DNA of 64,000 bases. Source: JADFUS01 sp964600025. GTDB taxonomy: Bacteria; Bacteroidota; Bacteroidia; Bacteroidales; Rikenellaceae. Location: contig CAZRHJ010000005.1 of NCBI GenBank assembly GCA_964600025.1, positions 1-64,000 of the forward strand, given 5' to 3'. Under the pieces are notes generated by a model. It saw only the letters and a program-made list of their open reading frames with translations. It was not told the origin of the DNA and did not search any database. Shown one piece after another: positions 15,953 to 24,524 of this stretch. Every line of letters begins with the position of its first letter. Positions within the stretch are counted from its first letter, which is position 1. Both the position numbers and the translations under genes were made by a program.

Positions 15953-18652
15953 TTATTCGTATTTTAGCATATAATCTCTTTCTGTTGCTTTTAGTCCTTC
16001 GCTCATCCATTTAGGCATATCTTTGCCGTTAAGATAGTGTTCGAAGAAACCGAACATACGTTTCTGGAAATCTACTTTGTTTGCGTAACGTTGTGGCCAG
16101 TGTACCTCGCCAGTGTAGTTCAACATCCAAACAGGTTTTTGAAGACGTTTAAGAGATACAAAATATTCGATACCTTGATACCAAGGAACGTGTCCGTCTT
16201 GGTCGTTGTGCATAATCAATATTGGAGTTTTTACTTTGTCCATATGGAACAAAGGAGAATTTTCTAAGTATTGCAGTGGGCGTTCCCAGATTGTACCACC
16301 AATACGGCTTTGTTGATGTTCGTATTGCATAGAACGATTACGACCGCTTCCCCAACGAATACCACCGTAAGCAGAATACATATTCACAACTGGTGCTCCC
16401 GACTCTATGGCTGCAAATAAATTAGTACGAGTTGCAAGATAAGCAACTTGGTAACCTCCCCAGCTATGTCCTTGTGTTCCTATTCTCTTAACATCTACAA
16501 ATCCTTTTGATACAACAGAGGTAATACCCGGCATAATACAGTTGTAAGCACTCAAACCTGGATAACCATCAATATATATAATATCTGGATTGAATACAAT
16601 ATATCCGTTACTTGTGTAGAAGTGATAGTCGATAGTAGAGCGGTGTGGCTCTGGTGTGCGGTGTCCAAATAGTGTTTCAGAGTTTTTCTCGTAAAAACTT
16701 ACAATCATTGGATATTTTTTGTTAGGATTAAAATCTTCTGGGTAATAAATCACACCTTCCAATTTTACTCCATCAAGATTAGTCCAAGAAACTAATTCAG
16801 TATATCCCCAATTAATATCTTTTTGTTGTGGGTTTGCGTCCGAAATTTGTAAAGGTTTTTTGAATTGTGTATCAGCTACCCATACATTTCCAAACTCCAT
16901 AAAACTCTCACGAGTGTAAATCACTGTGTTAGCATCTTTTGCTTTTGTAAGTCCTGCAAATTTATATTCGCCAGTCAAAAGTAGTTTTGGAGATGTTTTT
17001 CCGTCAAATACAAAAGAATAAAATCCATTTGATTTTGTAGTATTGTCAAAACCTACGAGTGTTTGTGTTTGTTTTGTGTCAATGTGTTTTTGTTCTCTGT
17101 CAAAATTAACATAAGAATAAGAAACATTGTTTTCACGACCATTAGTAAGTCTTACAGCAGGTTTTGCTCCACGAGGGTCAAAGCTCCAAATATCATATTT
17201 GTCATTGATATAGAAAACTTCGTCGTTTTTGCTCCAACCAGTAGAACCGTATGAATATGGAAAGTCTGGAACATCATTAGTTTCGTCCCAAGCCAAGAAA
17301 GTTTCTGGATTAGACAATCTGTATTCTTTTTTGTCCTCAATAGAGTAAGAATACCAAGAACTATCACGTTTGTTGTACCAAGTTGCAAATTTAGCGTCTG
17401 GCGAAATGCTTAGTCTTGACCAACAAGCTTTTTTGATTTCTGTGCGTTTTGCAGTTGCAATATCTACCAAATAATAGTCGTAGCGAGAAGACCCTTCCCA
17501 CATTGCCTCGATAGCATAAGGTACGTTAGACACTCCAAAAGCAAAATCACAATCCCCGTCCAAAAGTGTACGAACACTTGGCATAGATTGGTCTGCTAAT
17601 TGAGTTAGTTTGTTTGAATTCAAATCATAAACAGCCAAATAATTTACTTTCAAATCTTTTTCTTTCTCCAAATCTTGCTGAGGATATTGTTTAGACTCGT
17701 CCCAATTCCAAACGTGTACCAAAGGACGGTTTTCTGACAGTATAGTAGTGTCTTTTTGGAGCAAAGCAGGAGAAGTTCCAAAGAACAAACGCTCAGAGTT
17801 TTTAGAAAAATAAATTTTTCCATATTCGCTAATTACCCAATTTTTGGCTACGCCAACGGTTTTTGAACTTATTATTTCTTTGGCTTGATTGTTTGTGTTT
17901 GCCAAATATAGCGAATAAGCATTATGTGTTTTGTCTTTTGAATCACACGCTACATAAGCGATTTTTGTTGCATCATAGTTAAATGCTACGTTTTTGATAT
18001 TTATTTCGCCTTCTGTGATTTTGTTTTCTGTTTTTGTAGTCAAATCAAATACTACAAGATTTTTGATTTTTTGATTTTCAGTAATAAAATATATTTTTTC
18101 AGTGTTTTCTGCAAAATTATATTCAACTACGTTTTCAAATTTAACAGAATTTTTTGCATCAAGGGAGCGAACTGTCAAACTGCCTTTTGTTGTATTTTGA
18201 TAAGCCAACCATTGACCTGCTTTTTCTGAAAGTTTGAACGAAACAATGTTTTCGATAATCTCTTCCTTAGATGTTTTTAGGTTGTGGACAACAATGCTAT
18301 TTTTAGGCATTTTGTCTTTTTTTGTTTTTGCAAGTTTTAGTTTTTCAACTTCTTGCAAAGTAGGTTTTTGTGTAAATACCAAAAACTCATCGTTGTTAGA
18401 AAATTTTGGAGAAACTGCTGGTGAATACGATTTTAAAAGTTTACCACTTTTGTCGTAAAGCTCCACTTTTGCATCACCTCTCCAAGGAGTGATTTCCAAA
18501 GCAATGTTTGCTCCATTTGCAGATATAGACTTAGATGTAATTCTGTTCCAAGAATCAAAATCTTTGAATGTCATACTGCGTTTTTGAGCAAAAGATACTG
18601 TGCTGAATGTAAACAACAGCATAGCAAGTGCTAAAAATAGTTTTTTATTCAT
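15953..18652 (-). CDS. Secreted S9 family (prolyl oligopeptidase-type) peptidase
   Basis: An 899-residue exported serine peptidase. The signal peptide is at 1-22 (ends VSFAQ). A long beta-propeller-like region reaches to about 600, followed by an alpha/beta-hydrolase domain. The nucleophile is Ser730 in GHSWGGYQ. The acid is probably Asp817 or Asp819 in HNDQDGHVP, and the base His851 in GEVHWP. It should release di- or oligopeptides in the periplasm or outside the cell. The ATG at 18652 is used because it begins the signal peptide, and a well-placed promoter lies immediately upstream, inside the longer reading frame. With the C69, M14 and C45 genes nearby it suggests a peptide-using organism. 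Confidence 0.92.
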   Translation of the reverse strand: MNKKLFLALAMLLFTFSTVSFAQKRSMTFKDFDSWNRITSKSISANGANIALEITPWRGDAKVELYDKSGKLLKSYSPAVSPKFSNNDEFLVFTQKPTLQEVEKLKLAKTKKDKMPKNSIVVHNLKTSKEEIIENIVSFKLSEKAGQWLAYQNTTKGSLTVRSLDAKNSVKFENVVEYNFAENTEKIYFITENQKIKNLVVFDLTTKTENKITEGEINIKNVAFNYDATKIAYVACDSKDKTHNAYSLYLANTNNQAKEIISSKTVGVAKNWVISEYGKIYFSKNSERLFFGTSPALLQKDTTILSENRPLVHVWNWDESKQYPQQDLEKEKDLKVNYLAVYDLNSNKLTQLADQSMPSVRTLLDGDCDFAFGVSNVPYAIEAMWEGSSRYDYYLVDIATAKRTEIKKACWSRLSISPDAKFATWYNKRDSSWYSYSIEDKKEYRLSNPETFLAWDETNDVPDFPYSYGSTGWSKNDEVFYINDKYDIWSFDPRGAKPAVRLTNGRENNVSYSYVNFDREQKHIDTKQTQTLVGFDNTTKSNGFYSFVFDGKTSPKLLLTGEYKFAGLTKAKDANTVIYTRESFMEFGNVWVADTQFKKPLQISDANPQQKDINWGYTELVSWTNLDGVKLEGVIYYPEDFNPNKKYPMIVSFYEKNSETLFGHRTPEPHRSTIDYHFYTSNGYIVFNPDIIYIDGYPGLSAYNCIMPGITSVVSKGFVDVKRIGTQGHSWGGYQVAYLATRTNLFAAIESGAPVVNMYSAYGGIRWGSGRNRSMQYEHQQSRIGGTIWERPLQYLENSPLFHMDKVKTPILIMHNDQDGHVPWYQGIEYFVSLKRLQKPVWMLNYTGEVHWPQRYANKVDFQKRMFGFFEHYLNGKDMPKWMSEGLKATERDYMLKYE

Positions 18653-18678
18653 AATTTGGATTATTTGTTTGTATCTGG

Positions 18679-18709
18679 CAAATTTAGTAAACATACAGAG
18701 ATTTTCCAA
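18679..18709 (-). promoter_or_regulatory. Promoter of the S9 peptidase gene
   Basis: On the minus strand the sequence is TTG (18709-18707), N20, TAAATTTG (18686-18679). The expected start of transcription lies about 20-25 nt before the ATG at 18652. Confidence 0.65.
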
Positions 18710-18758
18710 TTAAAATAATCTATATTATACGCTATGTGTAAAAATTAACTTATTTCTA

Positions 18759-18789
18759 TTGTTTAGTTTGTTTATAATGCTTATATTTG
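18759..18789 (+). promoter_or_regulatory. Promoter of the C45-type hydrolase gene, upstream of a repeat copy
   Basis: TTG (18759-18761), N20, TATATTTG (18782-18789). The predicted transcript would carry the whole repeat copy at 18803-18943 in a leader of about 180 nt before the ATG at 18973. Confidence 0.6.
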
Positions 18790-18802
18790 TAACAGAATTA
18801 AA

Positions 18803-18943
18803 ACTATCCGCAAAAATTAAGACTTGTCTATTTCGCCAATATACTCAAATGCGTTGCGTTATGATTGACAGCAAAATATTCTAAGCGAAACAGATTGATT
18901 AGGAGCTTGTATAACTTCTTAGAGATGAAATTTTTACGGATAG
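18803..18943 (+). repeat. Diverged copy of the dispersed palindromic element, in a 5' leader
   Basis: The ends are CTATCCGCAAAAATT and AATTTTTACGGATAG, inverted repeats of 15 bp with one mismatch. Both ends carry A where other copies have G (CTATCC for CTGTCC), so they changed together. Shared internal blocks are TGTCTATTTCGCC, GCAAAATATTCTAAGC and GGAGCTTGTATAA. It accounts for much of the 320-bp gap between the S9 and C45 genes. Confidence 0.75.
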
Positions 18944-18972
18944 CAATATAAAAAATATTTAAAACTAAAAAA

Positions 18973-20166
18973 ATGAAGAAATTTATTTTACTCTTGGCTG
19001 TTGCAATGATGTATTTTGATGCTTTTGCTTGTACATCTGCAATAATTACTGGCAGATTGACTGCCGATGGACGTCCTTTGATGTGGAAGCATCGTGATAC
19101 AGGCGAATTGAACAATCGTATGGAGTGGTTCAAAGGAACTAAATACTCTTTCTTGGCTTTGGTTAATTCTCCTGACAAAACAGGTGTTGCTTGGTCTGGC
19201 TCTAACGAAGTTGGTTTTTCGATTATGAATACAGCTTCTTTCAATCTTAAAGATGATGATGTTAAAGAAATGGATATGGAAGGAGTTTTTATGTTCAAAG
19301 CTCTTGGAGAATGTCGCAATCTTGCAGATTTTGAGAAATTCCTTGACAAATATCCTCGTCCAATGCGTGTAGAGGCACATTTTGCTATTATTGATGCTGA
19401 GGGTGGTGCAGCTTACTACGAAGTGAACAACACTAAATGGATTAAAGTAGATGTTAATGACAAACGTATTGCTCCTCACGGATATTTAGTATATACAAAC
19501 TTTGCTTACACTGGTAGAGTTGATGAGGGTTTGGGTTATATTCGTTTTAACACTGCCGATATGATTTTGCGTTCTAAATCTGTGTTTGGTGGAATTACTC
19601 CTCAATGGATAGTAAACAGTCTTTCTCGTACTTTCTATAATTCTTTGATGGATATTGATATGGCAAAAGTTGCAGAAATGGGTAGCGGTTGGATTACAGA
19701 CACTGATTATATTCCTCGTAAATCTTCTGCTTCGGCAATAGTATTCCAAGGTGTGAAACAAGGCGATAAAGCAAATGCTACAATAGCTTGGACTATGCTT
19801 GGTTATCCACCAGTTGCTGCCACTATGCCATTGTTTGTTGCTGCTGCTGACAAACAACCTGCATTTGTTCTGAAATCTGACAAAACAGAAAATTGTGAGA
19901 TATGTGATATTGCTTTGGAAGTTAAAAAGAAAGCATTTAGCCAACACCGTGGAAATGGTGGCAAATATGTGAATTTTGCTGAACTTCAAAACGAAGAGGG
20001 TAGTGGTTTGATGCAAAAAGCCAAAAGAGCTGATGCAAAAACATTCAATGCTTTTGCCCCATTTGTAGCTGACTATCACAAAAATGCTTGTACACTAAAT
20101 GTCGAAGAAATGCTAAAACTTCAAAATGAATGTTTTGAAAATTATAAATCTGAGATTAAAAAGTAA
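18973..20166 (+). CDS. Secreted Ntn hydrolase, C45/acyltransferase-like (AAT family)
   Basis: A 397-residue protein. The signal peptide covers 1-19 and is followed directly by Cys20 in CTSAIITGRLTADG, the place of the N-terminal nucleophile. WKHRDTGELNN, AWSGSNEVGFSIMN and a central HFAIIDAEGGAAYYEV fit the family that includes isopenicillin-N acyltransferase, carcinine hydrolase and related amide hydrolases. If signal peptidase cuts before Cys20, the catalytic N-terminus is made without self-cleavage. The substrate is unknown: small amides or bile-acid-like conjugates are possible but not shown. It is transcribed alone and flanked by two inverted copies of the repeat element. Confidence 0.8.
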   Translation: MKKFILLLAVAMMYFDAFACTSAIITGRLTADGRPLMWKHRDTGELNNRMEWFKGTKYSFLALVNSPDKTGVAWSGSNEVGFSIMNTASFNLKDDDVKEMDMEGVFMFKALGECRNLADFEKFLDKYPRPMRVEAHFAIIDAEGGAAYYEVNNTKWIKVDVNDKRIAPHGYLVYTNFAYTGRVDEGLGYIRFNTADMILRSKSVFGGITPQWIVNSLSRTFYNSLMDIDMAKVAEMGSGWITDTDYIPRKSSASAIVFQGVKQGDKANATIAWTMLGYPPVAATMPLFVAAADKQPAFVLKSDKTENCEICDIALEVKKKAFSQHRGNGGKYVNFAELQNEEGSGLMQKAKRADAKTFNAFAPFVADYHKNACTLNVEEMLKLQNECFENYKSEIKK

Positions 20167-20183
20167 CAATAAAAAATAAACGA

Positions 20184-20223
20184 AAAAATAGCGAGATTCT
20201 AAATTTAGAACCTCGCTATTTTT
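20184..20223. terminator. Terminator hairpin after the C45-type gene
   Basis: AAAAATAGCGAG at 20184-20195 pairs with CTCGCTATTTTT at 20212-20223. The loop holds a second dyad (TTCTAAATTTAGAA). A T-rich tail follows on the plus strand. Confidence 0.85.
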
Positions 20224-20228
20224 ATTAG

Positions 20229-20392
20229 TACAGTATGTTAATTTTTATCTTTCAGAAATTGTACAAGTTCCTAATAAACTCGGATTTCTTAGGCTATTTT
20301 GCTGATGGTCAAAACTTAGCGTACTGACGTACGTGAAGCATAGCATCGGTGAAATAGACAAGATAGTCGAGTTTTGTTTTTAGCGGACAATA
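20229..20392 (-). repeat. Copy of the dispersed palindromic element, reverse orientation
   Basis: Read on the minus strand it starts TGTCCGCTAAAAACAAAACTCG and runs through the conserved TTGTCTATTTCACCGATG, ACGTACGTCAGTACGC, ATCAGCAAAATAGCCTAAG and CCGAGTTTATTAGGA blocks. It then ends near GATAAAAATTAACATACTGT, where the terminal repeat has decayed. It lies between the C45-type gene and the ACT-domain gene. Confidence 0.8.
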
Positions 20393-20401
20393 TTAATTAA
20401 T

Positions 20402-20794
20402 TTACAAACCAATTTTTTTGAGTGAGTCAATACATTTTTCGATATTGGTTGGGCGTATAACAACATTTGCTTTTTCGCCTTCTGTAAATGCATACATATA
20501 TTCAATGAATATATTGTCTTTTGCCAGTGCTTCGAGGGCTTTGTTTAATGCTCCCGGTTCATCTGGGCATTTTAGGCAAACTACCTCGGTTTGTTTGACT
20601 GCAAAATTTGCTTCTTTGAGTACTTTTATTGCCAAATCGGTATTGGATAATATTAATCTTAATATTCCGAAATCTGAGGTTTCTGCAAGGCTAAATGCTT
20701 GCATATTGATATTGTTTTCGCCCAAAATTCTTGTAACGTCATTAATTCTTCCTGTTTTGTTTTCTATGAAAACAGATATTTGTTTTGCTATCAT
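20402..20794 (-). CDS. Tandem ACT-domain protein
   Basis: A 130-residue protein of two ACT domains. The first (about 1-65) begins IAKQISVFIENKTGRINDVTRILGENNINMQAFSLAETSD; the second (about 70-130) has CPDEPGALNKALEALAKDNIFIEYMYAF. ACT domains bind amino acids and control enzymes or transcription; nothing catalytic is attached. It follows the phenylacetate-CoA ligase gene by 49 bp on the same strand. This pairing is frequent near 2-oxoacid oxidoreductases and suggests sensing of aromatic or branched-chain amino acids. Confidence 0.88.
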   Translation of the reverse strand: MIAKQISVFIENKTGRINDVTRILGENNINMQAFSLAETSDFGILRLILSNTDLAIKVLKEANFAVKQTEVVCLKCPDEPGALNKALEALAKDNIFIEYMYAFTEGEKANVVIRPTNIEKCIDSLKKIGL

Positions 20795-20843
20795 AATTTT
20801 ATTTTTTTTATTTTCAAAAGATTTGCGATATCACTATATCTTT

Positions 20844-22145
20844 TTATTCAAAAACTCTATTGTCTATTACTCGTTTAGTCTTACCTTCGCATCTTTCAAT
20901 CTGCCCTGGTTCCATAAGTTTTATATCTGCCGAGATACCAATAACGCTTTGTAGTCTGTTTGCAAGTCGTTTTTTCATCTCCAAAAGCTTATTTATCTCG
21001 TCAGTGTAATGATTCTCTTTAATCTCTACTTGAACTTGTAGGGTGTCTAAGTTATTGACCCTATCAACCAAAAGTCTGTAATGTGGTTCAAATTCGTCTA
21101 ATTCCAAAATAACACTCTCAACTTGTGTAGGGAAGATATTTACACCTCTGATAATCAACATATCATCACTTCTACCCAAAATCCTACCCATTCTTACATT
21201 TGTACGTCCGCATTTACATTTTTCGTGATTTAGCGAGCATAAATCTTTTGTGCGATATCTGATAAGTGGAATACCCTCTTTGGTAAGAGTTGTAAATACC
21301 AATTCGCCAACTTCTCCGTCGGGTAGTGATTCGAGAGTGTCAGGAGAGATTATTTCTGGATAGAAATGGTCTTCTGATATATGTGAGCCATCTCGCTCTT
21401 CACACTCATAAGAAACTCCGGGTCCCATTATCTCGCTTAGTCCATAAATGTTGTATGCTTTGATATTTAGTTTGTTTTCAATCTCTTTACGCATATTCTC
21501 TGTCCAAGGTTCAGCACCCATTATACCTATTCTCAAATGAATATCATCTTTTTTTATTGCTTTTTTCTCTATTTGTTCGGCAAGATACAGTGCATAAGAT
21601 GGAGTACAGGCAATAGCAGTTGCTCCCAAATCTTGGATTAGTTGTAGATGTTTTGCAGAGTTGCCAGTAGATGTAGGGATTACTGTTGCTCCTAAATGTT
21701 CAACCCCGTAGTGCATACCCAATCCACCAGTAAACAATCCGTAACCGTATGCAACAGTTATAATATCATTTTTGTCTGCCCCAAATGATGATAAAGCTCT
21801 TGCGGTAGCCTCCGACCAAATGCTTAAATCTCTTCGTGTGTAGCCAACTACTGTTGGTTTGCCAGTTGTGCCAGAAGAGGCGTGAAGTCGAACTATTTCT
21901 GAATTTGGAACAGCAAATAGCCCATAAGGGTAGTTGTCCCTAATGTCTTGTTTTGTTGTGAACGGTAGTTTTTTGATATCGTCGATTGTTTGGATATCGT
22001 CTGGTAATAATCCAAGTTCTTGCATTTTTTGACGATAAAATGCAACGCTATGATATACTTTTTCTACTAATTTATGTAATCTTTTTCCTTGTAATTCTCG
22101 CATCTCTTCACGGCTGATGCACTCCTTAGCTTTATTCCAAATCAT
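20844..22145 (-). CDS. paaK: Phenylacetate--CoA ligase (PaaK-like)
   Basis: A 433-residue adenylate-forming enzyme that activates an arylacetate (phenylacetate or similar) to its CoA thioester using ATP. The phosphate-binding loop SSGTTGKP is at about 90-97. Later motifs are YGYGLFTGGLG, NIYGLSEIMGPGV and the C-terminal lid YRTKDLC...RILGRSDDMLIIRG. The ATG at 22145 gives the normal family start; the longer frame begins with a TTG. With the ferredoxin-linked 2-oxoacid oxidoreductase nearby it may interconvert CoA esters and acids from aromatic amino acid breakdown. No aerobic paa oxygenase genes are present, so anaerobic use is more likely. Confidence 0.88.
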   Translation of the reverse strand: MIWNKAKECISREEMRELQGKRLHKLVEKVYHSVAFYRQKMQELGLLPDDIQTIDDIKKLPFTTKQDIRDNYPYGLFAVPNSEIVRLHASSGTTGKPTVVGYTRRDLSIWSEATARALSSFGADKNDIITVAYGYGLFTGGLGMHYGVEHLGATVIPTSTGNSAKHLQLIQDLGATAIACTPSYALYLAEQIEKKAIKKDDIHLRIGIMGAEPWTENMRKEIENKLNIKAYNIYGLSEIMGPGVSYECEERDGSHISEDHFYPEIISPDTLESLPDGEVGELVFTTLTKEGIPLIRYRTKDLCSLNHEKCKCGRTNVRMGRILGRSDDMLIIRGVNIFPTQVESVILELDEFEPHYRLLVDRVNNLDTLQVQVEIKENHYTDEINKLLEMKKRLANRLQSVIGISADIKLMEPGQIERCEGKTKRVIDNRVFE

Positions 22146-22458
22146 TTCTTTTGAAAATTTTAGTAACAAAAAATCTAACAACAATCATATTGTTGTCTAA
22201 CTTATTAATATTTTTTTTTGATTTCATATTGATGTTCGCTCGGTACCTTTGAGCTTAAACACCTAAACTAAAACGACTGCATCTTGCGATGCAAAAAAGA
22301 AAAAGCTAAAAAAGAAAAATATAAACACAAACATACCCAAAGCACTAAAATAAGCACTTTGTACATAAGAATTAAGGGTATGTTTAAGATTCGTGTTCAT
22401 ACTTTCATTTAACAATTGTGCAAATATAACAACAATTATTTATAAAACAAACAAAAAG
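22146..22458 (-). other. 313-bp non-coding leader with several hairpins, no gene seen
   Basis: The gap between the mgtC-like stop and the paaK start is long for this window. Dyads present are AAACATACCC (22329-22338) with GGGTATGTTT (22376-22385), enclosing CAAAG/CTTTG; GCATC-TTGC-GATGC near 22279-22292 (a GNRA-type loop if read on the minus strand); GCTC/GAGC around 22238-22254; and ACAACAAT-CAT-ATTGTTGT just before paaK. The first, with its T-rich minus-strand tail, may be the mgtC terminator. The others could form a paaK leader RNA. I do not recognise a known riboswitch. Confidence 0.4.
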
Positions 22459-22878
22459 TTAAAATTTTTCTCCGTCATCATCTTGTTTGAAATATTTGTC
22501 GATTATAGCGTTGCTTCTCAAAACAAATAGAATAACCAATGCTATAACTACTGCTTCAACTCTGTAACTTAATGCTACTAAGCAACCTACGGCTGCAATA
22601 GCCCAAATAAGTACGGCAGTAGTAAGGTTTCGTATGTCTTCAACTCCATTTTTGAATATTATACCTCCACCAATAAAACCCACACCCGTAACTACTTGTG
22701 CAATTACACGTGAGGGGTCGCCACCAATTCGTACCGACATATATGAATAAACAAATGCACCTATAAGTACAAGTGTTATAGTGCGTATCCCAACAGCTTT
22801 GATTCGTTTATGGCGGTCAAGACCGATAATAATACCAATCATAAGCAGTAGTGCAAGGTCTATAAAGAAATTTTGCAT
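22459..22878 (-). CDS. MgtC/SapB family membrane protein
   Basis: A 139-residue membrane protein of about four helices with the family's GIIIGLDRHKR near 15-25, TLVLIGAFVYSY, GVGFIGGGIIF and NLTTAVLIWAIAAVG segments. Members are linked to survival at low magnesium and inside host cells, often through effects on the F-type ATPase; here only the family can be stated. It has no long C-terminal ACT-like domain. It stands alone between dapA and the paaK leader. Confidence 0.88.
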   Translation of the reverse strand: MQNFFIDLALLLMIGIIIGLDRHKRIKAVGIRTITLVLIGAFVYSYMSVRIGGDPSRVIAQVVTGVGFIGGGIIFKNGVEDIRNLTTAVLIWAIAAVGCLVALSYRVEAVVIALVILFVLRSNAIIDKYFKQDDDGEKF

Positions 22879-22900
22879 AGTAATTTAGTCTTTTTTTAGT

Positions 22901-22982
22901 ACTGTCAGCAAAATAGCCTATGAGATATGGGTTTATTTGGAGAATGGAAAATTTCTGAAAGAAAAAAAGCTTACTTGACAGC
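22901..22982 (+). repeat. Internally deleted copy of the dispersed element (82 bp)
   Basis: ACTGTC is joined directly to AGCAAAATAGCCTATGAGATATGGGTTTATTTGGAG, which is the right half of the full copies, and the sequence ends TTGACAGCAATA. The left arm is missing, yet the new ends ACTGTCA and TGACAGC still form an inverted repeat. Confidence 0.65.
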
Positions 22983-22991
22983 AATACTAAA

Positions 22992-23879
22992 TTATAAATT
23001 CCAAGTTTGTATATTTGTTTTGATTTTTGCGTAAAGTTCGTCAGAAGATTTAACAAGAGGCAAACGAAGTTCGTTTACGATAATCCCTTTAATTTCCAAT
23101 GCGGCTTTAACACCAACTGGGTTTCCCTCAGCAAACAACAAATCTGTTGCCTCTAAAAGCGAATTTTGGAATTTACGAGCTTCTCTCATATCTCCTTTTA
23201 ACGCTGCTTGTGTGAGGTCTGACATACGTTTTGGAAATGCGTTTGATGATACTGAAATCACACCGCTACAACCCATTGCTGCCATAGGAAAAGTCAAATT
23301 GTCCTCACCAGAGATTACCATAAAGTCCTCTCTTTTATCTCGTAATATATAGTCAATCTGGTTGATATTGCCAGATGCTTCTTTTACTGCAATAATATTT
23401 TTGAACTCGTTTTGAAGTTTCAGTGTAGTTTTTGCTTGCATATTTACGCCAGTTCTTCCCGGAACATTATACAGAATAACTGGAAGTGGGGAGTTTTTGG
23501 CAACTTGTACGTAGTGTCTGTAAATACCTTCTTGTGATGGTTTGTTGTAGTAAGGGACAACAGATAGTATAGCATCAATACCACGTAAATCTGTATTTCT
23601 AAGTGCATTTACAACTTCTTCGGTACAATTACCACCAATTCCCAAAACTATTGGCAATCTGCCATTGTTTTGGTCTATAATTGTGCGTGTTACCTCTTTG
23701 CGTTCTTCTTCGTTTAGTGTAACATACTCGCTGGTTGTTCCTAATGCAACTAAGTAATTAATCCCATTTATAATCTGATACTCTACCAAACGGCGTAAAG
23801 CGTCAAAATCTACTTCTTTATTTGATTTAAATGGTGTTACAAGTGCTGTTCCAACACCATAGAATTTATTTTTAAGCAT
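22992..23879 (-). CDS. dapA: 4-hydroxy-tetrahydrodipicolinate synthase
   Basis: A 295-residue class I aldolase that condenses pyruvate with aspartate semialdehyde, the first committed step to diaminopimelate and lysine. The Schiff-base Lys166 is in IIAVKEASGN, Tyr137 in YNVPGRTGVN, and the substrate loop is GTTSEYVTL at 47-55 (Ser where Gly or Ala is usual). The ATG at 23879 fits the family; a longer frame would run through a terminator hairpin and this gene's own promoter. It fits with the DAP-type MurE encoded later in the window. Confidence 0.94.
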   Translation of the reverse strand: MLKNKFYGVGTALVTPFKSNKEVDFDALRRLVEYQIINGINYLVALGTTSEYVTLNEEERKEVTRTIIDQNNGRLPIVLGIGGNCTEEVVNALRNTDLRGIDAILSVVPYYNKPSQEGIYRHYVQVAKNSPLPVILYNVPGRTGVNMQAKTTLKLQNEFKNIIAVKEASGNINQIDYILRDKREDFMVISGEDNLTFPMAAMGCSGVISVSSNAFPKRMSDLTQAALKGDMREARKFQNSLLEATDLLFAEGNPVGVKAALEIKGIIVNELRLPLVKSSDELYAKIKTNIQTWNL

Positions 23880-23901
23880 AAGTCGATCTTTTTGGTTTCT
23901 A

Positions 23902-23933
23902 CAAAAATAAGAAAAAGTTGTGTATTCACACAA
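23902..23933 (-). promoter_or_regulatory. Promoter of dapA, -33 box inside a terminator hairpin
   Basis: On the minus strand the sequence is TTG (23933-23931), N21, TATTTTTG (23909-23902). It overlaps the hairpin that ends the oxidoreductase operon. Confidence 0.55.
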
Positions 23934-23940
23934 CTTTTTC
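23911..23940 (-). terminator. Terminator of the 2-oxoacid oxidoreductase operon
   Basis: GAAAAAGTTGTG at 23911-23922 is perfectly complementary to CACAACTTTTTC at 23929-23940, with a 6-nt loop. The minus-strand tail is TTATTTTTG. Confidence 0.8.
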
Positions 23941-23966
23941 ATTAAAATATACTTGTTTGTAAAAGA

Positions 23967-24512
23967 TTATTTAACCTCTTCAACAATTTCCATACCAAGC
24001 TTAATAGCAGCTTCGTTGTCTGGAAGAGTTTTGTGAAGACGCTCAGGAAGTGATTTTGCAAGACCTTTGATAACACCCTCTACGGTAACCACAGGTTTAA
24101 CTTTCAAATATCCTCCCAATACAATCATATTGAAGAATCTCATTTTTCCTTCTTTTGCAGCAGTAGCAGCAGCATCTACTTTAAACACTCTGATATCTTT
24201 ACGTTCTGGGTGACGAGTAATACCATTTGGGTCGTAAATTAATACACCGCCTGGACGAACTGTACTTTCGAATTTATCAAGTGATTGTTGGTTAAGTATG
24301 ATTACTGTATCGAATGAACGAACGATAGGAGAACTAATTCTTTTGTCGCTCAAAATAACTGTAACGTTTGCTGTACCTCCACGCATCTCAGGACCGTATG
24401 AAGGCATCCAAGTAACCTCTTTGTCTTCTACAACACCAGAGTATGCAAGGATTTTTCCCATTGACAAGACACCTTGTCCACCGAAACCGGCAATAATTAT
24501 CTCTTCTTTCAT
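23967..24512 (-). CDS. 2-oxoacid:ferredoxin oxidoreductase, gamma subunit
   Basis: A 181-residue subunit with the family's N-terminal IIIAGFGGQGVLSMGKILAYSG and the GPEMRGGTANVTVILSD segment near 40-56. It is the catalytic-module gamma chain of the pyruvate/2-oxoacid oxidoreductase superfamily. It is last in the order ferredoxin-alpha-beta-gamma with 12 nt to the beta gene. The complex would decarboxylate a 2-oxoacid to an acyl-CoA while reducing ferredoxin. Confidence 0.92.
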   Translation of the reverse strand: MKEEIIIAGFGGQGVLSMGKILAYSGVVEDKEVTWMPSYGPEMRGGTANVTVILSDKRISSPIVRSFDTVIILNQQSLDKFESTVRPGGVLIYDPNGITRHPERKDIRVFKVDAAATAAKEGKMRFFNMIVLGGYLKVKPVVTVEGVIKGLAKSLPERLHKTLPDNEAAIKLGMEIVEEVK

Positions 24513-24524
24513 ATCCTTTTGATT

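Noticed and set aside
22459..22878. MgtC as a virulence marker
   Set aside because: The family is widespread in environmental bacteria, so no inference about host association is made.
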